DNA of 18,689 bases from assembly GCA_016872875.1 (NCBI GenBank), contig VGYW01000134.1, forward strand, positions 1 through 18,689, written 5' to 3'. The translations under genes were made by a program, and so were the position numbers. This DNA is from Planctomycetota bacterium (GTDB lineage Bacteria; Planctomycetota; PUPC01; DSUN01). Below are positions 13,114 to 18,689 of this stretch, piece after piece; position 1 is the stretch's first letter; each line of letters opens with the position of its first letter. Under the pieces are notes generated by a model that was not told the DNA's origin, did not search any database, and saw only the letters and a program-made list of their open reading frames with translations.

Positions 13114-16100
13114 ATGAGACCGCTTCGCCTCGTGTCGGTCGCGCTCGGTTTCCTTGCGACAGGCTCCTGGGCGCTCGCCGCCCAGAAGCCCAGGCTGGCC
13201 ATCGGCGAGTTCACGGCACGCAAGCTCGCCCCGCCACCGAAGATTGACGGGAAGATCGAGCCGGGCGAATGGGACAAGGCGTTCACGACCTCCGGCATGA
13301 TCGCCCCCTTCGAGCACGAGCTTCAGACCGCCGAGACCACGATGGCCCTCGGCTACGACGAGCGGTGCTTCTACTTCCTGTTCAACTGCCGCCGGACCGA
13401 TGCCGAATGGTATCTGAGGAAGGCAGTGCGGGAGAATGACGACTACGACTACGGCGACCCGTCGGTCGAGATATGGGTCACGCCGCCAACCCTCGTGCCC
13501 GAAACCTATCAGAACATCATCAACACCTTCCCCGCGGTCCTCGACCAGAAGATGATCCCCACCCGCGGCTACGTGGCCCAGGGCTGGAAGGGCAATTGGA
13601 CCACCGCCGTGGCCGAGAGCGAGACGCACTACGTCCTCGAGGCCAGCATCCCGATCAAGGACTTTGGCTTCGAGGGCGTGGATGCGGGCGGCGTGTCCCC
13701 ACGCCGCGGTACGCGGGATGAGACATCCCGCCCACAATCGCGGGACGGGGACGTCCCGCCCACAACTCCGCCCACAGCCTGGCGGTTCCTCATGTGCCGC
13801 ACGGCGCATGGCGCCAAGCCGCGGGCGCAGGCATCGTGGTCAGTCACCCAGGCGTTCAGCGAAATCCCCCAGCACCCGCGGGTCCACCTCGTGGACGACT
13901 CGGCCGTGGTGCAGCTCTTCAACGTCACGAGCGTGTTCACAGGGAACTACCGATTCCCGATCACGATCGTGGCGCCCGACAAAGCAAAGGCCGAGGTCGC
14001 CGTCGAGCTGCGCTGGCACAAGGAGCCAACCTTTGCCGACGGCGACAAGGTCGAGAAGCAGACATTCACCCTCAACGCCGGCGAGCGCAAGGCATTCGAG
14101 TTCGCCGGCGCTGTCCCGCCCGAGGCGATGAACGCCAAGAAGGCGGGCCACTTCACCATCACAGCAACGCAGATTGTGGGTGGCGTGTCCCCACGCCGCG
14201 ATACGCGGGATGAGACATCCCGCCCACAGCCGCGGGACGGGGACGTCCCGCCCACAAAGAAGGACACCGTCATCTTCCGCCAGAGCTTCCCCTTCGTCGT
14301 GGATGGCTGGGCGCCCAGCCCCAAGCCCGTGCGGCCCGAGAAGGCGGAGGTAAAGGAACTCGACTTCCGCGCCATGTACGGCCCGGAATCCAATGTGATG
14401 ATCGTTCGCGCCGACATCATTGACCTGCCCGGCCGGGCCAAGGTTGCGGGGGGAGGCATTCGCCTCCTCGATCCCGCGCAGAACAACAAGGAGCTGATGG
14501 CCTTCCCCATGCAGCCCTTCCGCCACTGCTACTCCTCGACCCACTTCGCACTCGACAAGCTCCGCATCCCCGTGGCCGACTGGCCCCGCATTGACCAAGT
14601 GAAGGCCGAGAACGCCCGCATCGAGGAGCAGAACCGCAAGCTGGAGAAAGAGGGGAAGAAGCCGGCCGAACTCAAGCCCCTGCCCACGCCCGAGCCGCTC
14701 AAGCTGCTCGTCGAGCTGACGGTGAAGGATGCCGAGGGCAAGCCGCTCAAGGCCGAGACGAAGGAGGTGGGCCTCCTCCGCCACAAGTTCGAGTGGTCCG
14801 ACAACTCGGTGGGCATCACCGACAAGGTGATCCCGCCCTGGACGCCGATGACCTGGAAGGACGGCGCCGTGGGCGTCTGGAACCGCTCGCTGCACATGAA
14901 CGGCCTGGGTCTGCTGAAGCAGGCTGTTCATTCCGGAGTTGGCCAACTCCGGAATGGACCGAGCGCCGCCCGGCCACTCGAGCGGGGTGGCGGTCCCGGA
15001 GTTGGCCAACTCCGGAATATGCGGCTCGTGGCGGTCAGCGGCGGCAAGGCAGTGGAAGTCATGCCTTCGGCGCCGAGCCTTGTCCGCCACGTGGATGCCC
15101 AGGTGGACACCACAGGCACGGGCGAAGGGGGCGGCATCAAGGTCGAGGCGAAGACCCGCGTGGAGTTCGACGGCTTCACGATCAACGAATGGACCCTCAG
15201 CGGCAAGGCGGAGAAGCTCACGCTCGAAATCGTTTTCCCAGAAGAGGAGGCCACGCACTTCTGCACCACGGCGGGCGGCTGGGCGGCGACCCACGACGTC
15301 ACGCCTGCCTACTGGTCGAGCCAGCAGACCGGCTCGGGCATGCTGCTGGGCGACTTCGTGCCCTACATCTGGCTCACCAACTCCGACCGCGCCTTCATCT
15401 GGGTCGCCGACAACGACAAGGGCTGGGGCACGGAGACCGACCGCTCGCACCCCACCCAGGAGATCATCCGCAAGGATGGCACTGTGACCCTCCGCATCCA
15501 CTTCGTCGAGGTGCCGACCGACTTCAAGCAGCCGACGACCATCAAGTGGGCCTACCAGACTTTCCCCTCGCGCCCCCTGCCCCCCGGCTGGCGCTCGATC
15601 ATCTGCGCGAACCGCAAAGGCGACCTGCTCGGCGCACGCAACACCTACTTCTGGTTCGACAGCCAGGCCGACTGGGCGGTGCTCTGGCCCTATTACTCCT
15701 CCCCCTATCCCTGGAGCCTCGAGAAGTCGAAGAAGGCATACGACCAAATCCCCGTCCGCACCGACCACCGGCCGATGGTCGGCTCCATCGCCCACGCCAT
15801 CGCACGCTACCGCGACTACGCGGGACACGAGTTCCCCGGCTACGTGGTGGACTGGGGCGAGACGCCGGGCGACTTCTCGAACGGCAACACCACGCAAGGC
15901 AAGGGGCCGAACGACTTCCGCGTGTGGCACTACCAGAAGTGGGTGCGCGACGCCGGCTTCCGCGGCCTCTACGTGGACGAGAATTACCTGGGGGTTGACA
16001 AGAACTTCCTCACGGGCGGCGCATACTTCAAGGACGCGGGGCAGGGACGCCCCGCCCACGATGGGCCGGCACGGCTCCAGCCCGGCTACTCGTATCTCGG

Positions 16101-17415
16101 CGAGCGCGAGTACTTCAAGCGCCTGAAGGTCATGTTCCACGAGAACGGGGTGCCCGCCCCCAACCTGTGGCAGCACATCTCGTCGGGCGCCGCCTACCAC
16201 GCCTGGCTTGGCGACATCTTCTTCGAGGGCGAAAACGTCGAGCCGACCGACCTCAACGCCGATTACTTTGAGGTGCTGCCCGCGGGCCGCCTGCGGGCCA
16301 TCGGCTCGGCCAAGTGCGCCGGCGGCGTGATGACGATGATGTGCCAATCGTCCCGCCACGCCACGGTCCACGAGCCCAAGCACACCCACCAGTTCGTCGG
16401 CTGGGTGATGGCCCACGACGTGCTCCCCGAGCAGGTGCCCTTCTACAGCGTCCTCGCCCAGGAGGCCCTGCTCTACGAGGACAATGTCGAGTTCTTCGGC
16501 TACTGGAAGAAGGGCTGCCCGGTTGCCGCGAAGACGCCCGACTGTATCGCATCCGCCCACAAGGCCCGCAAGCGGGCCATCGTGTGGGTCGTCAACACCG
16601 CGCGCAAGGATCAGACGGTGGACGTGTCGGTGGACTTCGGCGGCCTGGGCCTCTCCCACCGCAGCACCGTGGCGCTGAACGCCGAGACGGGCGAAGCGAT
16701 TGAGCTGACCCGCCGGGGCTTCAGCGTGCCCGTCCTCCGGCGCGACTTCGTGGCTGTTCACCTCATCGAGCGGCAACTGCTCAAGGGCGACGAGAGCTTC
16801 TACGCTTCCTTCGACCGCGAGTTCGTAGTGCGGCCTTCAGGCCGTATCCTGGAGGCGGACGAGGCGCTCGGCTGCTCGATGTTCGAGCCGACCGATGCCC
16901 CGCTCACCCAGGGCATCAAGGGCCAGGCCTTGAGCGTGGGGCGCGATGGGGTCCGCCTGTGGCCGCGGCTCCACCTCACCGACGCCGAGGGCCGCATCGC
17001 CTTCCAGGCCCGCCTCACGGGCAAGCCGGGCCTCATCCTCTCCACCACGCCCAGACAAGGGCGCAGCCCTGTGGGCGGGGCCTCCGTGCCCCGCGATTCC
17101 GCCCTCGCCATCTCCCTCGACAAGGATGGCCTCGCCTTCGAGCGCCTTGAATCCAGACAGGGCGCCAAGGACGGCCAGCGCATGACCGCCCCGGCCCCGG
17201 GCGAAGGCTGGCACCTCTTCGGCCTCGCCTGGAAGGGCGGCAAGGCGACGCTCTCGGTGGACGGCAAGCGCGTCGGCGCCCTCGACATCCAGGGCCTCAA
17301 CATCGGCGGCGGCACGGGCGTCGCCCTCACCGAGGCCGGCAAGTTCCTCTTCGGCGGCCGCGGCGAGGCCGTGTCCGCCATTGACGAGCTCCGCTGCTTC
17401 CGACCCCTACGGTAG
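13114..17415 (+). CDS. Large secreted glycoside-hydrolase-like protein (CBM9-like, DUF6067/GH123-like, LamG-like) with repeat insertions
   Basis: 1433 residues. A signal peptide (1 to about 23, ending SWALA-AQ) sends it through the Sec system. A CBM9-like sugar-binding domain follows (about 27-250, PPKIDGKIEPGEWDKAF). Next come beta-rich regions and a stretch with charged heptad-like sequence (VKAENARIEEQNRKLEKEGK, about 496-515). A GH123/DUF6067-like core (about 670-1150) has WVADNDKGWGTE, GYVVDWGETPG and GLYVDENYLG, where the Asp and Glu residues are catalytic candidates. A LamG/concanavalin-like end runs from about 1222 (SFYASFDREF) to 1433. It probably acts on complex polysaccharides outside the cytoplasm; the substrate is unknown. 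At least six palindromic repeats lie in frame inside it (listed separately), falling between recognisable domain segments. The frame is unbroken throughout. Promoter at 13047-13074; transcribed alone. Confidence 0.75.
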   Translation: MRPLRLVSVALGFLATGSWALAAQKPRLAIGEFTARKLAPPPKIDGKIEPGEWDKAFTTSGMIAPFEHELQTAETTMALGYDERCFYFLFNCRRTDAEWYLRKAVRENDDYDYGDPSVEIWVTPPTLVPETYQNIINTFPAVLDQKMIPTRGYVAQGWKGNWTTAVAESETHYVLEASIPIKDFGFEGVDAGGVSPRRGTRDETSRPQSRDGDVPPTTPPTAWRFLMCRTAHGAKPRAQASWSVTQAFSEIPQHPRVHLVDDSAVVQLFNVTSVFTGNYRFPITIVAPDKAKAEVAVELRWHKEPTFADGDKVEKQTFTLNAGERKAFEFAGAVPPEAMNAKKAGHFTITATQIVGGVSPRRDTRDETSRPQPRDGDVPPTKKDTVIFRQSFPFVVDGWAPSPKPVRPEKAEVKELDFRAMYGPESNVMIVRADIIDLPGRAKVAGGGIRLLDPAQNNKELMAFPMQPFRHCYSSTHFALDKLRIPVADWPRIDQVKAENARIEEQNRKLEKEGKKPAELKPLPTPEPLKLLVELTVKDAEGKPLKAETKEVGLLRHKFEWSDNSVGITDKVIPPWTPMTWKDGAVGVWNRSLHMNGLGLLKQAVHSGVGQLRNGPSAARPLERGGGPGVGQLRNMRLVAVSGGKAVEVMPSAPSLVRHVDAQVDTTGTGEGGGIKVEAKTRVEFDGFTINEWTLSGKAEKLTLEIVFPEEEATHFCTTAGGWAATHDVTPAYWSSQQTGSGMLLGDFVPYIWLTNSDRAFIWVADNDKGWGTETDRSHPTQEIIRKDGTVTLRIHFVEVPTDFKQPTTIKWAYQTFPSRPLPPGWRSIICANRKGDLLGARNTYFWFDSQADWAVLWPYYSSPYPWSLEKSKKAYDQIPVRTDHRPMVGSIAHAIARYRDYAGHEFPGYVVDWGETPGDFSNGNTTQGKGPNDFRVWHYQKWVRDAGFRGLYVDENYLGVDKNFLTGGAYFKDAGQGRPAHDGPARLQPGYSYLGEREYFKRLKVMFHENGVPAPNLWQHISSGAAYHAWLGDIFFEGENVEPTDLNADYFEVLPAGRLRAIGSAKCAGGVMTMMCQSSRHATVHEPKHTHQFVGWVMAHDVLPEQVPFYSVLAQEALLYEDNVEFFGYWKKGCPVAAKTPDCIASAHKARKRAIVWVVNTARKDQTVDVSVDFGGLGLSHRSTVALNAETGEAIELTRRGFSVPVLRRDFVAVHLIERQLLKGDESFYASFDREFVVRPSGRILEADEALGCSMFEPTDAPLTQGIKGQALSVGRDGVRLWPRLHLTDAEGRIAFQARLTGKPGLILSTTPRQGRSPVGGASVPRDSALAISLDKDGLAFERLESRQGAKDGQRMTAPAPGEGWHLFGLAWKGGKATLSVDGKRVGALDIQGLNIGGGTGVALTEAGKFLFGGRGEAVSAIDELRCFRPLR
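13690..13765. repeat. 76-base triple-hairpin repeat inside the coding sequence, copy A
   Basis: Three hairpins in a row: GGCGTG-TCCC-CACGCC, CGGGATG-AGA-CATCCCG and CGGGACG-GGGA-CGTCCCG. It is the same as 14182-14257 except for three bases. It encodes about residues 193-218 (GVSPRRGTRDETSRPQSRDG and on), with no likeness to the surrounding CBM9-like fold, so it is most likely an insertion. Confidence 0.9.
14182..14257. repeat. 76-base triple-hairpin repeat inside the coding sequence, copy B
   Basis: Second copy, 492 bases from copy A, with three differences in 76 bases, none of which disrupts the three hairpins. It is read in the same frame (GVSPRRDTRDETSRPQPRDG), about residues 357-382. It lies between a strand ending HFTITATQI and the next, starting KKDTVIFRQSF. 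Confidence 0.9.
14930..15015. repeat. Two perfect palindromes of 26 and 20 bases inside the coding sequence
   Basis: 14930-14955 is a perfect 26-base palindrome centred on GGAGTTGGCCAACTCC. The inner 20 bases recur exactly at 14996-15015. Between them lies a smaller hairpin, GCCAC...GTGGC. Both copies encode SGVGQLRN or PGVGQLRN in the same frame, about residues 607-635. Confidence 0.9.
16036..16055. repeat. Hairpin GCGGGGC-AGGGAC-GCCCCGC inside the coding sequence
   Basis: Seven-base arms with a six-base loop, encoding DAGQGRPAHDG around residues 974-984. The arms are the same as those of the second hairpin at 17075-17094. It sits between the YVDENYLG segment and the next barrel-like segment. 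Confidence 0.7.
16824..16845. repeat. 22-base repeat inside the coding sequence, identical to 3381-3402
   Basis: Identical over 22 bases to one member of the intergenic pair at 3381-3453, with hairpin CGGCC-TTCA-GGCCG. It encodes VVRPSGR near residue 1238, at the start of the LamG-like domain. Confidence 0.9.
17058..17094. repeat. Double hairpin inside the coding sequence
   Basis: AGGGC-GCA-GCCCT at 17058-17070 and GCGGGGC-CTCCGT-GCCCCGC at 17075-17094. The second has the same arms as the hairpin at 16036-16055. The stretch encodes QGRSPVGGASVPRDS, about residues 1315-1329, between two strands of the LamG-like domain. Confidence 0.75.
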
Positions 17416-17456
17416 CGCGGGTTGGCCCTGGACGGGTAGCTCCCGCGATCGCCTCC

Positions 17457-18251
17457 TCACTTGCACGTGGGCGACGGCAGTCGCCTGGCGATCTCGAGCA
17501 GCCGCTTCTGCCCCTCGGGCGAGAGGCCCAGGCTCGCCAGCTCCGCCGCGAGCTGCGCCGCGCTGCCGCTCCCGCTCACGTAGGCGTTCACCCGCGCCAC
17601 GGCGGTGGAGGCCACGAAGTCCACCTCACGCGGGTAGATGGCCCTGAACTCCCGCAGCAGCTCGCGCTGGCCCCGCAGGTGGTACTTCTGGTGGTAGTCC
17701 TCGGCGGGCCAGAAGGTGCCCGCCGGCACGATCTCGGTGTGGAGCTTCGCCTTCCGCCGCTCCTCCTCGCGCGCCTTCGAGGCCACGGCCAGCCGCTTCT
17801 GCTCCTCGTCGTGATAGAAGACCAGCGAGGCGTACTGGCGGCTCGGCGCACGCCGCTCCGGACTGTGGCTCGCCCAGAACGCATCGAGGAGCCTCTCGTA
17901 GGGAATCCGTTTGGGGTCGAAGACGACCTCGATGGACTCCGTGTGGTCGCCGAGGCTCTGATACGTGGGGTTGGCCTTTCTCCCGCCCGCGTAGCCCACG
18001 CGGGTCCGCACGACGCCCTTCAGACTCCCGAACTGGGAGTCAGGCGTCCAGAATCACCCCGTTGCGAACGTGGCGGTCTGGGTGGCGGCCGGCGCCTCGG
18101 CGTCAATCGCCGGCACCCGGCGCCCGCCCGAAGCGTCCCCCGCCGCGGTTCGCTCGGCCGCTGCCGCGCAACTCACGGCAGCCGCCAACAGACAGGTCAG
18201 CGCCGCGCACACGCCCATCCCTGCCATCGCATGCAATTCGGTAACACTCAT
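17457..18251 (-). CDS. msrA: Selenocysteine-containing peptide methionine sulfoxide reductase MsrA, exported (TGA at 18054-18056 read as Sec)
   Basis: MsrA reduces methionine-S-sulfoxide in damaged proteins. The 264-residue product has an N-terminal signal-like segment (MAGMGVCAALTCLLAAAVSC), a Ser/Ala/Pro linker, then TATFATG-U-FWTPDSQFGSLK and VVRTRVGYAGG, where U66 is encoded by TGA in the position of the catalytic Cys of GCFW. Downstream landmarks are GDHTESIEVVFDP, FWASHSPERRAPSRQYASLV, EIVPAGTFWPAEDYHQKY and a final TCK that may supply the resolving Cys. The frame before and after the TGA is the same and is conserved MsrA on both sides, so this is not a frameshift or decay. A SECIS-like hairpin follows the TGA at once. 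Start ATG 18251 has AGGAG eight bases upstream and lies after the -10 box at 18289-18294. A Cys near the signal end hints at lipid anchoring, but the lipobox is weak. Confidence 0.88.
18012..18048 (-). promoter_or_regulatory. Bacterial SECIS-like hairpin for selenocysteine insertion
   Basis: On the minus strand, five bases after the TGA, a lower stem GACGCC/GGCGTC (18048-18043 with 18017-18012) supports an upper stem GACTCCC/GGGAGTC (18041-18035 with 18029-18023). The apical loop is AGTTC. A single T bulges between the stems on the 5' side and five bases (TGAAG) on the 3' side. The loop starts 20 bases after the TGA and has G in its first two positions. Both fit what is known of bacterial SECIS elements, which bind the elongation factor SelB. 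Confidence 0.8.
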
Positions 18252-18288
18252 CGGGACTTCTCCTATGGCCTTATCTCCTGCCATCTAC

Positions 18289-18317
18289 ATTATACCGTTC
18301 CTCCTGCCGTGGCGAAA
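18289..18317 (-). promoter_or_regulatory. Promoter of msrA
   Basis: Minus strand: a perfect TATAAT (18294-18289), with the weak -35 TTTCGC 17 bases upstream (18317-18312). The expected start near 18282 excludes an in-frame ATG at 18284 and supports the start at 18251. Confidence 0.55.
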
Positions 18318-18361
18318 GGGGCGTGTGACCCACGCCGCCGCGCACTGTGTTGCTGCCGTGC

Positions 18362-18390
18362 TTGACGGGCCGGGGCGAAGCGCGTAGGAT
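18362..18390 (+). promoter_or_regulatory. Promoter of the partial gene at the right end
   Basis: TTGACG at 18362-18367, a 17-base spacer and TAGGAT at 18385-18390. The expected start near 18397 gives a leader of about 40 bases before ATG 18437. Confidence 0.65.
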
Positions 18391-18436
18391 TCATCCCCAG
18401 GAATCGTGCGTTCGCGCCACAATGCTGGAGAGCACC

Positions 18437-18689
18437 ATGGGGTTGAGCGAGGGTTTGCGCCATGCGCGGTGGGCGGTCGCCGCGCTGACCGTGGCTTTGG
18501 GGTGGGGCGCCGAGCCGCCGCCTAAGGAGCCGGAGAAGCTCGCCACAAAGGTCCGAAAAGAGGAGACTGTAGCAACATTACAGAGTTTTCTTCTTGACTT
18601 TCGCCTGGCAATCGGCGATGATGCCAGAGGGGAGAGTTCCTCTGGAGGAACGTCGCCGTGCCGAAGCCTGGTGAGTACGTCGCCGACGT
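18437..18689 (+). CDS. Partial secreted protein of unknown function (runs off the window)
   Basis: Open to the end of the window, at least 84 residues. MGLSEGLRHARWAVAALTVALGWGAEPPPKEPEKL looks like a short signal peptide (about 1-24) followed by a charged linker. GGAG lies about six bases upstream of ATG 18437; an in-frame ATG at 18422 is an alternative. From about 18564 the base composition becomes less GC-rich and the translation (SSSGGTSPCRSLVSTSPT) loses any protein-like character. The true gene may therefore be short or decayed and the sequence beyond 18565 noncoding, which would fit a second promoter and start at 18594-18658. Confidence 0.35.
   Translation, partial: MGLSEGLRHARWAVAALTVALGWGAEPPPKEPEKLATKVRKEETVATLQSFLLDFRLAIGDDARGESSSGGTSPCRSLVSTSPT
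18594..18622 (+). promoter_or_regulatory. Possible second promoter near the right end
   Basis: TTGACT at 18594-18599, a 17-base spacer and GATGAT at 18617-18622. A weak hairpin CTGTA/TACAG (18567-18571, 18579-18583) followed by a T-rich stretch lies just before it and could end the upstream transcript. Confidence 0.4.
18624..18645 (+). promoter_or_regulatory. Hairpin overlapping a ribosome site
   Basis: CCAGAGG (18624-18630) pairs with CCTCTGG (18639-18645) around an eight-base loop. The right arm takes in the first bases of GGAGG at 18644-18648, the ribosome site for the candidate start GTG 18658. It could limit translation. Confidence 0.4.
18658..18689 (+). CDS. Possible start of another gene (10 codons visible)
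   Basis: GTG 18658 with GGAGG nine bases upstream, opening VPKPGEYVAD before the window ends. It is in a different frame from the gene at 18437. The ribosome site and promoter support it, but too little is visible to name a family. Confidence 0.35.
   Translation, partial: MPKPGEYVAD

Noticed and set aside
13840..16776. Open frame of 978 codons on the minus strand opposite the large secreted-protein gene
   Set aside because: GC-rich coding DNA often leaves the opposite strand open. The translation has no domain, no good start context, and is rich in Val, Ala, Gly and Arg. The plus-strand gene has a signal peptide and recognisable domains.
18054..18056. The msrA TGA as a simple nonsense mutation or sequencing error
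   Set aside because: It is the only stop in the frame, falls exactly on the catalytic residue, and is followed by a SECIS-like hairpin at the right distance. A random mutation would rarely meet all three. It cannot be fully excluded without the rest of the genome.

Overview
The window is a GC-rich bacterial chromosome segment with well-spaced sigma70-type promoters (TTGAC-like, 16-18 bases, TANNNT-like). The gene content fits the Planctomycetota/PVC group or a related uncultured phylum: a very large secreted glycoside-hydrolase-like protein with CBM9- and LamG-like ends, a formylglycine-enzyme-like domain protein, a four-helix-bundle suffix protein, a Tat-signal TIM-barrel protein, two toxin-antitoxin pairs, and many short palindromic repeats. 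The assignment to a phylum is inference. No rRNA, tRNA, transposase gene or CRISPR array was seen.

Layout. 1-400: no convincing protein gene, but an inverted repeat, four helically phased TTAA motifs in front of a perfect TATAAT, and a strong hairpin (possible small RNA). 465-1253: membrane-anchored LysM protein. 1383-2065: PIN toxin and ribbon-helix-helix antitoxin, apparently leaderless. 2066-2369: repeats. 2370-3335 (minus): Tat-signal TIM-barrel protein, divergent from a nucleoside-symporter-like MFS transporter (3577-4869) coupled to a Sel1-repeat protein (4866-5285). 5282-5668 (minus): DUF1801-like protein. 5682-6240: two copies of a unit of about 265 bases. 6256-7706 (minus): BrnT toxin, partner antitoxin and a formylglycine-enzyme-like protein. 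7977-10519: tandem metallo-beta-lactamase-fold protein coupled to a four-helix suffix protein. 10585-10761 (minus): rubredoxin. 11162-12964: ExeA-like AAA ATPase and ParB-like protein. 13114-17415: a 1433-residue secreted glycoside-hydrolase-like protein. 17457-18251 (minus): methionine sulfoxide reductase MsrA. 18437-18689: one or two partial genes.

Two results stand out. First, msrA has an in-frame TGA exactly where the catalytic Cys of the GCFW motif belongs. It is followed directly by a bacterial-type SECIS hairpin, so the gene most likely encodes an exported selenocysteine-containing MsrA. Ordinary gene calling would split it into a short hypothetical protein and an MsrA without an active site. 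Second, palindromic repeats of the intergenic type lie in frame inside two coding sequences: at least six sites in the 1433-residue protein and two in the four-helix protein. One 22-base repeat is shared exactly between an intergenic region and the inside of a gene. This resembles protein-coding palindromic elements in other bacteria and suggests repeats that spread through genes without breaking them.

Functionally the window mixes carbohydrate-degradation and transport genes (secreted hydrolase, MFS permease), redox and repair genes (rubredoxin, MsrA), a possible non-canonical DNA-partition pair (ExeA-like ATPase plus ParB), and accessory material (toxin-antitoxin pairs, repeats).
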